Of a stretch of DNA of 64,000 nucleotides, positions 1 to 7,793 are shown one piece after another. Source of the stretch: DRQF01 sp964559135 (GTDB lineage Bacteria; Planctomycetota; GCA-002687715; DRQF01); contig CAZLGG010000007.1 in NCBI GenBank assembly GCA_964559135.1, positions 4,886 through 68,885 of the forward strand, in the 5' to 3' direction. Under the pieces are notes generated by a model that was not told where the DNA came from, ran no database searches, and worked only from the letters and a program-made list of their open reading frames with translations. Each line of letters starts with the position of its first letter. The stretch's first letter is position 1. The position numbers and the translations under genes were made by a program.

Positions 1-2
1 CG

Positions 3-1148
3 CCCCCCTCCCACGGCTCTTCGATGGAGCAATGGGCCAGGCAGGCCCGCTATGGGGCTCTGGCCCGGCTGGGACGAGAATGTGATCTCGATGCCGTCCT
101 CACCGCCCAGCACCGCGACGACCAGGGCGAGACCCTGGCGTGGAAGCTCGCCCGTGGACACGCCGTCATGGGGCTCGCCCCCATGCCCGAGGCGCGTCGG
201 CTCGTGGCCGGCCATCCCCTGCTCCTTCTCCGCCCGTTTCTCCCGTTTCCGCGATCGACCCTCGTCGCTCAGGCCCGTGACTGGGAACTCCCCTGGCGCC
301 AAGACGAGAGCAACGGCGACCTCCGTCACCGCCGCAACCTGTTGCGACACGTCCTCATCCCCCTCGCGGCTCAGGGAGAAACGGAGGCGCTCCTCGAGCG
401 CTTGGCCACCCTGGGAGCGACGGCCGCCGCCCTGCGCCATCGCATTCTCCATGTCGCCAGACAGCGCGTGGAGACCCTCGCCACCTCGAGGTTCGATCGG
501 GCGGGCCGGGTCCGTTCCGTCCGATTCCCTCTGCCCGCGCTCCGCGAGCTGCCGTTCGAAGTCGCCCATGCGGTGCTGGCCCTTTTGGTGTGGGACGTGA
601 GCGCCGCCCACCGAGAACCNNNNNNNNNNGGGACCGTGTCACCACGGGGCGGACATCGAGAAATCCGTCCGGGACTGTTCGTGCGCTGGGGGGGCGGAGT
701 GCATCTCGTCGTGGAATCACCCGATCGGGCCCTGCCACCCGGATGCGAGGATTGGCCGCCGCGACGACTCGGCATTCCGAGCACGGTCGTCGTCCCCTCC
801 TGGCCCTGGGCGGTCCGCGCCCGCCTCGAGGACGCCCCGTCGCATCCCATGCCAACGCCGCCGAATTGCCAGAACCTGCCCCATCGGGCCGCCCGCGGAC
901 CGTTGAGCCTTCGACGTTGGTCGCCCGGGGAGAGAATTCGCCCCTTCGGGATGCCAGGCCGCAGGCGCGTCGTCGATCTGTTGCGCGAGGCCGGCATCCC
1001 CTCCCACCGGCGGGCGAGCTATCCCGTCGTGGCAGACGACGAAGGAATCCTGTGGATCCCGGGGGTGAGGGCCCACGAGAGATGTCGGGTCCGGGGTGAC
1101 CCCGGACCGATCCTCAGGTTGGAGATGGTTGCGGAGGGGGAGGTGTGA
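3..1148 (+). CDS. tilS: tRNA(Ile)-lysidine synthase, 5'-partial and interrupted by an N gap
   Basis: TilS attaches lysine to C34 of tRNA-Ile(CAU), using ATP, so that it reads AUA codons. The visible part starts inside the N-terminal PP-loop ATPase domain: the frame is open to base 3, and the upstream SGGxDS loop is outside the window. Seen here are the ARxxRY segment and the QHRDDQGET motif near the first in-window Met. The C-terminal substrate-binding domain is clear (LRRWSPGERIRPFGM, then VDLLREAGIP and ILWIPGVR). Ten unknown bases at 620-629 interrupt the linker between the domains. The frame happens to be kept, but the true gap length is unknown, so some residues may be missing. Transcription converges on the lipoprotein gene to the right, with a hairpin between them. 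Confidence 0.9.
   Translation, partial: PPSHGSSMEQWARQARYGALARLGRECDLDAVLTAQHRDDQGETLAWKLARGHAVMGLAPMPEARRLVAGHPLLLLRPFLPFPRSTLVAQARDWELPWRQDESNGDLRHRRNLLRHVLIPLAAQGETEALLERLATLGATAAALRHRILHVARQRVETLATSRFDRAGRVRSVRFPLPALRELPFEVAHAVLALLVWDVSAAHREXXXXGTVSPRGGHREIRPGLFVRWGGGVHLVVESPDRALPPGCEDWPPRRLGIPSTVVVPSWPWAVRARLEDAPSHPMPTPPNCQNLPHRAARGPLSLRRWSPGERIRPFGMPGRRRVVDLLREAGIPSHRRASYPVVADDEGILWIPGVRAHERCRVRGDPGPILRLEMVAEGEV
620..629. other. Assembly gap (ten N)
   Basis: Exactly ten N bases lie inside the tilS frame. A round number of N usually marks a scaffold join of arbitrary length rather than a measured gap. Confidence 0.97.
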
Positions 1149-1187
1149 TGGGATCGAGGAGGTGGTCTCACGGCCGCCTCGATCCCA
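1149..1187. terminator. Inverted repeat between convergent genes
   Basis: TGGGATCGAGG at 1149-1159 pairs perfectly with CCTCGATCCCA at 1177-1187, giving an 11-bp stem with a 17-nt loop. It begins directly after the tilS stop and ends 11 bases before the stop of the opposite gene, so it could serve both strands. No T-tract follows on either strand, so it may act as an RNA-end stabiliser or a weak terminator. Confidence 0.5.
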
Positions 1188-1198
1188 GTTCGAATCCG

Positions 1199-2479
1199 TT
1201 ACTTGAAGGCGAGGACGTAGCCGTCACGGGTCAGGACGACCAAATCGCCCGTCGCCGTGTTGGTGGGGAAGAAATCGAAGTCGTCGAGACTCCATTCGTT
1301 CTCCACCTCGCCGTTGTCCCACTTGCAGCGCATCACTCGACCGCCGCGACGGAAGAGGTAGACCCGCTTGCCGTCGTCGGCGAGCAAACGGTCACCGAGT
1401 TCGAATCCTTGGGCGGGCCCGAAGAGTTCATCCTTCTCGTAGGCGTCCTTGTTCTTCGCCGAGGCGGGATACCACAGGCGCTTTCCGGTCTTCGCATCCA
1501 CGCAGAACAGACGGTCTCGATTCGTGGCGTACACCCGACCGTTCCGCACGGCGGGCCGGCCGACGAAAGCGGCATTCGAGCGGACGATCCAACGGGATCG
1601 GCCCGTCGCCGGATCGACGCCGTAGAGCCAGCCGTCGTCGCAGGGAGCGATCACGAGCCCTTGGCCGGGCGCGCCGTCCGCTCCAGGGACCCACGAGGAA
1701 ACGATCTCTCCGCTGGGGCTGCCGTTGAGGGGCTTCACCCATTCGGCCTCGGAAGGAGGCCCTTCGGAGTAACTCCTCGCCGGAATCGCGTAGAGCTTGG
1801 CCGCATCGGTGCCGTAGATCACCAACTCCTGAGCCAACCCGTTGGTGAGGACGGGTGCGCGCTCACAGGTGCCCTCACCGAGAAAATCCCAAGCCTTGAC
1901 GCCGTCGTCGCCGGCAAGCGCCGTGAGCCTTCCGGACAGTTGGCTTCCCACGTAGACCGTGGCGCCGTTGCTCGTGGCGGGACTGGACGGCACGATGCCG
2001 AGCTTGCTGCGGATGCGACCGACTCGGCTTCCCCTCATGTTGTCGACGACGATGAGTCCGCCGTCGTCCGCCGTGAGGAACGCCGTCGTGCCTCGGCCGA
2101 CGTAGGGAGCGCGATCGAGACGATGCTCGCCCAGCTCGAGAATCCAACGCAGCTTGCCGCGCTCGAGATCGATGCAATGGATGATCCACGTCTCGTCCTG
2201 ATGGTCGTAGGCTTCGCAGAGCAGCATGTCACCGCGAGACCAGCAACGGTGGATTTCCTGAGCGCCTCCCAATTTGAAGCCCCAGGACTTCTCCACCCCC
2301 AAGTCGGCCAACGCCGCCTCGAGAGAACGTTGGCGCGCGATCACGGGATCGACGTTCATGGAAGAGGAGTGCTCTCCCATGGTGCCGTGGTGGTGGTTGT
2401 CTTCCGGGCCAGGGGAAGCGCAGGCGCCAAGTGTGCAGACGAGCATCACGAGGGCCTGAATGGCGTACCTCTTCGTCAT
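1199..2479 (-). CDS. PQQ-like beta-propeller lipoprotein
   Basis: A 426-residue exported protein of unknown specific role. The N-terminus has a short basic stretch, a hydrophobic segment and a lipobox-like LGAC, followed by a His/Ser-rich linker (DNHHHG), so it is probably lipid-anchored. The body is a series of beta-propeller blades of the PQQ/BamB type, each with a pattern such as LYGVDPATGRSRW or LFCVDAKTGKRLWY, over roughly residues 95-426. The family includes BamB and PQQ-dependent dehydrogenases; no dehydrogenase active-site motif was recognised, so a structural or binding role is more likely. The start at 2479 was preferred over an upstream ATG at 2542 because it places the signal sequence at the N-terminus and leaves room for the strong promoter at 2563-2590. 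Confidence 0.8.
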   Translation of the reverse strand: MTKRYAIQALVMLVCTLGACASPGPEDNHHHGTMGEHSSSMNVDPVIARQRSLEAALADLGVEKSWGFKLGGAQEIHRCWSRGDMLLCEAYDHQDETWIIHCIDLERGKLRWILELGEHRLDRAPYVGRGTTAFLTADDGGLIVVDNMRGSRVGRIRSKLGIVPSSPATSNGATVYVGSQLSGRLTALAGDDGVKAWDFLGEGTCERAPVLTNGLAQELVIYGTDAAKLYAIPARSYSEGPPSEAEWVKPLNGSPSGEIVSSWVPGADGAPGQGLVIAPCDDGWLYGVDPATGRSRWIVRSNAAFVGRPAVRNGRVYATNRDRLFCVDAKTGKRLWYPASAKNKDAYEKDELFGPAQGFELGDRLLADDGKRVYLFRRGGRVMRCKWDNGEVENEWSLDDFDFFPTNTATGDLVVLTRDGYVLAFK

Positions 2480-2562
2480 CGTGTCGGAATCTCCGAATCC
2501 TTCTCCGGACCCAACGAAGGGTCGATTCCAAGGCGGCGACACTGGTGTCGCGGTGGGCTGTC

Positions 2563-2590
2563 ACTATATTGAGGGGCCTTGCCCTGTCAA
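2563..2590 (-). promoter_or_regulatory. Sigma-70-type promoter of the beta-propeller lipoprotein gene
   Basis: On the minus strand a perfect TTGACA (2590-2585) is followed after 16 bases by TATAGT (2568-2563). Transcription would start near 2556, giving a leader of about 77 bases before the chosen ATG at 2479. This is among the best promoter matches in the window. Confidence 0.7.
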
Positions 2591-2639
2591 GCTTTCCCAA
2601 AGTGGGCTCCCCTCGGAACCCCTGTCCCAAGGATATTCG

Positions 2640-3356
2640 ATGCAAGGACTTGGAGAAGCAGCTTTCGAAAAGCTGTCTGCCAATCTCTCGCGGGTGCGCG
2701 AGAGGATGACCCGGGCGGCCGTCCGAGCCGGGAGACGCCCGGATTCGGTCCGTCTCGTCGCGGTCACCAAAAATCGCCCCGCCGCCGTGATTCCAAGCCT
2801 TCTCGAACTGGGGGTCGAGGCCATCGGGGAGAATCGCGCCGATGAACTCTTGAAAAAGGCGACGACCCTCGGTCGCGAAGTGCCGTGGCATCTCATCGGG
2901 CACTACCAGCGCAACAAGATCACCAAGACCCTCCCCCTGCTGCGGAGACTTCATTCCGCGGACACGCTCAGATTGCTTTCCACCCTCGAGGTGAAAGCCT
3001 TGGCGCTCGGCCGCCATGACGACCCCCTCCCCCTTCTTCTCCAGGTCAACGTCTCGGGCGAGGCGAGCAAGCAGGGTTTCCCCCCCGAGGACGTGGAGGA
3101 CGTCCTGGATCTGGCGGACGCCATGTCCACCCTCGAAGTGCGAGGCTTCATGACCATGGCGCCGGCGGATGCCCATGAGGATCGGCTCCATGAAGTTTTC
3201 GGTCGATTGCGTGACCTCAGGGACCGTCTGGGCGCAGACCGGCTGCCTGAACTCTCCATGGGCATGTCCGGTGATTTCGAGATCGCGATCGAGGAAGGAG
3301 CCACGTGGGTGCGAATCGGGCGGGCCCTATTCGACGGCGTGGACCTCGGAGAATAG
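2640..3356 (+). CDS. YggS/PLPBP family pyridoxal phosphate homeostasis protein
   Basis: A 238-residue single-domain PLP-binding protein with the alanine-racemase-like TIM-barrel fold. This family controls free pyridoxal phosphate and amino/keto acid balance rather than catalysing a known reaction. The PLP lysine is in LVAVTKN near residue 40; the family motif GENRADE follows, then IGHYQRNK (usually IGHLQxNK), and near the C-terminus LSMGMSGDFEIAIEEGATWVRIGRALF, which binds the phosphate. The ATG at 2640 was chosen over an upstream in-frame start at 2460 because the family begins close to this point and the extra 60 residues overlap the divergent gene and its promoter. In many bacteria it neighbours proC or ftsZ-region genes; here it stands alone. 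Confidence 0.9.
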   Translation: MQGLGEAAFEKLSANLSRVRERMTRAAVRAGRRPDSVRLVAVTKNRPAAVIPSLLELGVEAIGENRADELLKKATTLGREVPWHLIGHYQRNKITKTLPLLRRLHSADTLRLLSTLEVKALALGRHDDPLPLLLQVNVSGEASKQGFPPEDVEDVLDLADAMSTLEVRGFMTMAPADAHEDRLHEVFGRLRDLRDRLGADRLPELSMGMSGDFEIAIEEGATWVRIGRALFDGVDLGE

Positions 3357-3538
3357 GATTGCCTTGTCGGGGCACAGAAACCTCGGCCAGGATTCGGCGA
3401 ATCTGCTTCGTCCCGCCCCGGGTTCATGAATAATGCCCGGACACCCTTGGGAGAAGCCTCCCGTCCGGTTCCAATGGTGCGCCCGGGTCCGACGCCGGGA
3501 AAGACTTCAAGGATTTCGAAGGAGCCAAAGCGCGATCG

Positions 3539-6223
3539 ATGCCGTCTTTGATCATCGAGAAAGGACCGGATCGCGGAACCACCGTCGAGATCGAAGGTCA
3601 GGGGCCCTTCGTGTTCGGCCGAGCGCCGGACTGCGATTTCCACACTCAGGATCGCTCTTGCTCTCGAAAGCACTTCACGCTCCTTCACGACGGCGACGCC
3701 TGGCGAATCAAGGATCTGGGTTCGACCCACGGCACCTTGCTCAACGGTTGGCGGCTGGACGAGAGCATTCTTCAAGATGGAGACACGGTGGTGGCCGGTG
3801 AGACCGTACTGACGTTTCAGAGTGGCGCCCCCGAGCCCCAACGGGGTCTCCTGGGAAAAACCATCGCCGGCTATCAGATTCTCGAGCGTCTGGGACGCGG
3901 AGGAATGGGTACGGTCTACCGGGCCCGTCAGATCGCCCTCGATCGCGAGGTCGCTCTCAAGGTTCTCTCGGCCCGTTACTCGGACGACAAGACCTTCATC
4001 AATCGCTTTTTCAAGGAAGCACAGGCCGCGGCCCGCTTGAATCACCCCAACGTCGTCCAGGTCTACGATGTCCGCGAGGAAAAAGGGCTCTACCTCATTT
4101 CCCTGGAGATGATGGACGGAGGCACGGTCCAAGACCTCGCCTCGGAGGAAGGCGCTCTCCCCATTCCCCAGGTCATCCGGATCGCGCGGGACGCGGCGCG
4201 CGGATTGGTCTACGCCGAACGCAAGGGCATCGTCCACGGCGACATCAAACCCGACAACCTCATGCTCAACAGCGACGGAGTCGTGAAGATTTCGGACCTC
4301 GGTCTCGCCCGCGACGCCGGAGAAGTCGCTCACCAGGGCGAGGAGGGCATCTTCGGAACCCCCCACTTCATCTCGCCGGAGCAGGCCCAGGGACGCGCGG
4401 TGGACTCGCGATCCGACATCTACAGCCTGGGCGCCACCCTCTACCGATTGATCACGGGTGAAACTCCTTTCTCGGGCTCCAGCGTCCGGGAAATCGTCAT
4501 GAAGCAGATCCAGGACGAGCCGCGGGAGATCCGCGAACTCCGCCAGGAATGCCCCGAGGATCTGACGGACCTGGTCTCGGTGATGATGGCCAAGGATCCG
4601 GACGATCGCTTCGAGTCCGCGGCGTCGCTTCTGGAGGCGCTGGAAGCGCTCGACGACTCGGGCCGCCTCGCGGGAAAGGGCTCGACGGGACGCACGATCC
4701 TTCTGGGGGTCATGGTTCTGCTCATCCTCGGAGGCGGAGCCTTCTTCGTCTTTCGGGAGAAATCTCCCCCCCCGCAGCCCTCTCCCGAGATCGACGAGAA
4801 CCCCGACGTCTCCCCGCCGGTCGGAAACGGCGACGGCGCGGAGAAGAACCTGGCTCTCGAAAGGGACCTCGCCGTCCGCAAGAAGCTCGACGAAGCCCGT
4901 CGCAAGGAGCTCGAGATCACCCAGGCGGGCAAGGCGGACGACATCCCGGCGCTCCGCGAGCTCGCCCAACTGTTCCTCGCCGCGGCCGCGGAAGCCCCCG
5001 AAGCCCCCTCCGCGGAAGACGCCCAGGCCGACGCCAAGCGGATCGAGGCCAAGATCGAGTCGCTGGAGCGCCAAGCCCGCGAAGCCGAGGAAGCGGCGGC
5101 CCGCAAAAGGGCGGCCGCCGACGAGGCCTTCGGCAAGCTCGAGAAGCAGATCAAGGCTCTGGCGGCCGAAGGCTATTTCTCCCAAGCGATCGCGAAGATT
5201 CTGGCCGCCGACCCGACCCTCGCGTCGAGCCATCGCGCGGGCGACGTGAGGGATTTACAGGCGGCCCTGCTCGCGGAGGCTCGCAAGAAAGCGTCCGAAA
5301 TCATCACCCGCGTGAAGGCGGCCCGAGACGCCCATCGCTTCGACGAAGCCCGGGCGGCGCTCGAGCCCCTTCTCGAGAAGTTCGCGAAAAACGCCGGCGC
5401 GGACCCGGCCTACGCTCCGCTGAAGGACATCGTCGGCCAAGCCCGGGCGCTGGCCAAGTCCATCGCTCAGGCGGAAACCGCCCAACACGACGCGGACCTC
5501 GCGCGCGACCGCAAGCGGGCCTTCGACGCCCTCCACGAGGCCTACGCCTTGCTCGCCGCGTCGACGGACTTCTCCGCGGCGCGCCACAGACTCGAAGACG
5601 GCCTGAAGGCGCTCGCCCTTCCAGATTACCGTGCCGACGTGGAACGGGCGCGCGACGATCTGGCAAGGGTCCAATCCCTTTTGGATGAGTTGGAAGCCGC
5701 GGTGAACGATCCGGCCACGAAGGTCACCGTGGGCTCGGGCGGAAGAGTCTTGCCGTCGGGGACCCTCACGGCCATGGGGCCGGAGGGCCTCGTCGTCACC
5801 CGGCGAGGCGGCAAAGAGGTACGGCGTCCGTGGAAGGATGTACCTCCCCGAGTTTTCTATCGCCAGATCCTCACCCGATTCGCTGCCTCGCCGGAGCAGA
5901 AGCTGCGATGCGGATGGTTCTGCCTCGTCACCGGCCTCATCGAAGAAGCCGCGGACCTGCGGAATGAACTGAAGGACGAGAAGCTGACCGGCCCCGCCGC
6001 GGAGGATTTCCGGGCCTTTGCATCCCGTCTCGAGCGCGAGGAAGCGGCCTCGGCCAGAGCCGCGCGCATCCGAGAACTCTACGCCAAGGCCCGAAGCGGC
6101 GAAGCCCCCGAGGAGTGGTTCCGCGTCGCCGAGTTGACCCGCCAGTTCCTCGAGAAGGATCGGGGAACGCGAAGCTTCTTTCTGAACAGCGACGGATCGA
6201 CGCCCTGGACCGCCAAAGAGTGA
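3539..6223 (+). CDS. FHA-domain serine/threonine protein kinase with transmembrane segment and coiled-coil tail
   Basis: A membrane-anchored Hanks-type kinase of 894 residues. Residues 1-95 form an FHA phosphothreonine-binding domain (FGR at 27-29, CSRKHF at 41-46, GSTHGTLLN at 61-69). The kinase domain spans about 111-370: glycine loop GRGGMGTVY, ATP lysine K141 in VALK, catalytic loop HGDIKPDN (H233-D235, so a non-RD kinase), DLG at 253-255 in place of DFG, and GTPHFISPEQ. A hydrophobic segment at about 385-405 crosses the membrane; the remaining ~490 residues are outside and include long Ala/Glu/Arg-rich helices likely to form coiled coils. FHA fused in front of the kinase suggests it reads its own or a partner's phosphorylation. 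The next gene starts seven bases downstream, so the two may be co-transcribed. Confidence 0.92.
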   Translation: MPSLIIEKGPDRGTTVEIEGQGPFVFGRAPDCDFHTQDRSCSRKHFTLLHDGDAWRIKDLGSTHGTLLNGWRLDESILQDGDTVVAGETVLTFQSGAPEPQRGLLGKTIAGYQILERLGRGGMGTVYRARQIALDREVALKVLSARYSDDKTFINRFFKEAQAAARLNHPNVVQVYDVREEKGLYLISLEMMDGGTVQDLASEEGALPIPQVIRIARDAARGLVYAERKGIVHGDIKPDNLMLNSDGVVKISDLGLARDAGEVAHQGEEGIFGTPHFISPEQAQGRAVDSRSDIYSLGATLYRLITGETPFSGSSVREIVMKQIQDEPREIRELRQECPEDLTDLVSVMMAKDPDDRFESAASLLEALEALDDSGRLAGKGSTGRTILLGVMVLLILGGGAFFVFREKSPPPQPSPEIDENPDVSPPVGNGDGAEKNLALERDLAVRKKLDEARRKELEITQAGKADDIPALRELAQLFLAAAAEAPEAPSAEDAQADAKRIEAKIESLERQAREAEEAAARKRAAADEAFGKLEKQIKALAAEGYFSQAIAKILAADPTLASSHRAGDVRDLQAALLAEARKKASEIITRVKAARDAHRFDEARAALEPLLEKFAKNAGADPAYAPLKDIVGQARALAKSIAQAETAQHDADLARDRKRAFDALHEAYALLAASTDFSAARHRLEDGLKALALPDYRADVERARDDLARVQSLLDELEAAVNDPATKVTVGSGGRVLPSGTLTAMGPEGLVVTRRGGKEVRRPWKDVPPRVFYRQILTRFAASPEQKLRCGWFCLVTGLIEEAADLRNELKDEKLTGPAAEDFRAFASRLEREEAASARAARIRELYAKARSGEAPEEWFRVAELTRQFLEKDRGTRSFFLNSDGSTPWTAKE

Positions 6224-6230
6224 GCTACCC

Positions 6231-7058
6231 ATGAGCTATCCGGAAACGATTCAGGCCTCCAAGGAGGCCATCCAAGCCTGCGTCCCCGGCTTTTTCCCCG
6301 AAGCGGCCATCATCTTCGGTACGGGTCTTTCCAGCCTGGCCGAGGAGATGGAACGGGCGGTCTCGATCCCCTACGAGGAGATCCCCCATTTCGCCCGCGC
6401 CACGGTGGAATCCCACACCGGCGAGTTGGTCTGCGGGTACATCGAGGGGCGCGCCGTCGTCGCCATGAAGGGGCGTTTCCATCGCTATGAAGGCTACGAC
6501 ATGCGAGCGATCACCCACCCCGTTCGCGTCATGCACGCCATGGGAGCCCCTGTCCTCATCGCCTCCAACGCAGCGGGCGGAATGAACCCGCTCTTGTCCG
6601 TGGGCGACCTCTGCGTCCTCGACGACCACATCAACCTGTTGGGCGACAACCCTCTCATCGGACCGAACGACGAGGCTCTGGGGCCGCGCTTCCCGGACAT
6701 GAGCGAACCCTACGATCGCGCCCTGATGACCGCGGCGGAGAAGATCGCGCTCGAGGAAGGGATCCCCCTCCACCGCGCCGTCTACGCCGCGGTGACCGGC
6801 CCGTGCCTGGAGACCCGTGCGGAGTATCGCTTCCTCCGGGGGATCGGAGCGGACCTCGTGGGTATGAGCACCGTGCCCGAAGTCATCGCGGCGCGCCACG
6901 AATCCATGCGCGTGATCGCGTTTTCCATCATCACCGACGCCTGCTTCCCGGAAGCTCTGAGGCCCGTCAGCGTGGAGGAGATCATCGCCACGGCCGGGAG
7001 AGCCGAACCGAAGCTCAACCTCATCGTGAAGAGGCTCCTCGGAGAACTGGACGCATGA
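6231..7058 (+). CDS. Purine nucleoside phosphorylase (trimeric PNP/MTAP family)
   Basis: Phosphorolyses purine (deoxy)nucleosides to base plus (deoxy)ribose-1-phosphate for purine salvage in the cytoplasm. The 275-residue length fits the trimeric class. Visible motifs are the phosphate loop GTGLSS (30-35), KGRFHRYEGY (80-89), ASNAAGGM (111-118), and the base-binding TGPCLETRAEY with E194, followed by GMSTVPE. At the position equivalent to human Asn243, which selects 6-oxopurines, this protein has D236 (SIITDACFPE). Asp at the equivalent place is found in MTAP and permits adenine nucleosides, so specificity should not be assumed to be guanosine/inosine. The gene overlaps purN by four bases (ATGA), indicating translational coupling. 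Confidence 0.9.
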   Translation: MSYPETIQASKEAIQACVPGFFPEAAIIFGTGLSSLAEEMERAVSIPYEEIPHFARATVESHTGELVCGYIEGRAVVAMKGRFHRYEGYDMRAITHPVRVMHAMGAPVLIASNAAGGMNPLLSVGDLCVLDDHINLLGDNPLIGPNDEALGPRFPDMSEPYDRALMTAAEKIALEEGIPLHRAVYAAVTGPCLETRAEYRFLRGIGADLVGMSTVPEVIAARHESMRVIAFSIITDACFPEALRPVSVEEIIATAGRAEPKLNLIVKRLLGELDA

Positions 7059-7720
7059 CGGCGGAGGGCCGGCGGGTCACGGCCTTGATCTCCGGAACGG
7101 GACGCAGTCTGGAGAATCTCATCCGGCTGCGAGACGCGGGGGAACTCGACTGCGACTTCGCGCGTGTCGTCTCCTCCCGCCCCGGCGTCCGCGGCCTCGC
7201 CGTGGCGGAAGAAGCCGGAATCCCCACGACGGTCGTGGCGCGCAAGGAGCATTTCGGAACGCAAGTGTTCAGCGAAGCTCTCAACGCCGTCGTCCTTGCC
7301 GACCGACCGAACTGGGTCGTGATGGCCGGATTCCTCTCGCTGTGGCTGCTCCCGCAATCCCTCCTCGGCAAGGTCATCAACATTCACCCGAGCCTTCTTC
7401 CGCTTTTCGGTGGTAAGGGTTTCTACGGGCGCCATGTCCACGAAGCGGTCATCGCGTCGGGGATGAGAGTGTCGGGGTGCACGGTTCACTTCGTGGACAC
7501 CCGCTACGACAACGGCCCGATCATCCATCAGCGGTCCTGCCCCGTCTTCCCCGGGGACAGCGCCGACGATGTCGCCGCGCGAGTCTTCGAACAGGAGTGC
7601 CGGGCACTGCCGGAAGCCCTTCGTTGGTGCCTCGACGGAGACGTCTCCCTGGACAACGGACGCACTTCGTATTCGAAGCGTCTCCTCCACCCCGCCGATA
7701 GGACGGGGGGCGAGGGTTGA
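7055..7720 (+). CDS. purN: Phosphoribosylglycinamide formyltransferase
   Basis: Transfers a formyl group from 10-formyl-tetrahydrofolate to GAR, the third step of de novo purine synthesis. At 221 residues it has the usual length. The N-terminal nucleotide-like loop reads ALISGTGRSLENL; the catalytic segment is NIHPSLLPLFGGKGFYG with the essential Asn and His, followed by SGCTVHFVDTRYDNGPII, where the third catalytic residue (Asp) sits. The start at 7055 overlaps the preceding phosphorylase stop (ATGA) and fits the family N-terminus; longer in-frame extensions upstream lie within the phosphorylase gene. Pairing of a salvage and a de novo purine gene suggests shared control of the purine pool. 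Confidence 0.93.
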   Translation: MTAEGRRVTALISGTGRSLENLIRLRDAGELDCDFARVVSSRPGVRGLAVAEEAGIPTTVVARKEHFGTQVFSEALNAVVLADRPNWVVMAGFLSLWLLPQSLLGKVINIHPSLLPLFGGKGFYGRHVHEAVIASGMRVSGCTVHFVDTRYDNGPIIHQRSCPVFPGDSADDVAARVFEQECRALPEALRWCLDGDVSLDNGRTSYSKRLLHPADRTGGEG

Positions 7721-7793
7721 GTTCAGGCCTTCGCGGCCATCGGTCGAACTGTTACAAGGGCCTTCCTGCGTCGCGCCCCGAGGAGATCTGAGC

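Noticed and set aside
1185..1205. TTCGAATCC reminiscent of a tRNA T-loop
   Set aside because: Flanking bases do not form the T-stem, and no acceptor or anticodon stems are found nearby.
1145..2572. 475-residue plus-strand open frame opposite the beta-propeller gene
   Set aside because: It is the complement of a well-supported propeller gene; its translation lacks any domain and is rich in Val/Gly/Arg, as expected for antisense frames in GC-rich DNA.
2951..5233. 760-residue minus-strand open frame across the FHA-kinase
   Set aside because: Antisense to strong FHA and kinase motifs; no recognisable domain.
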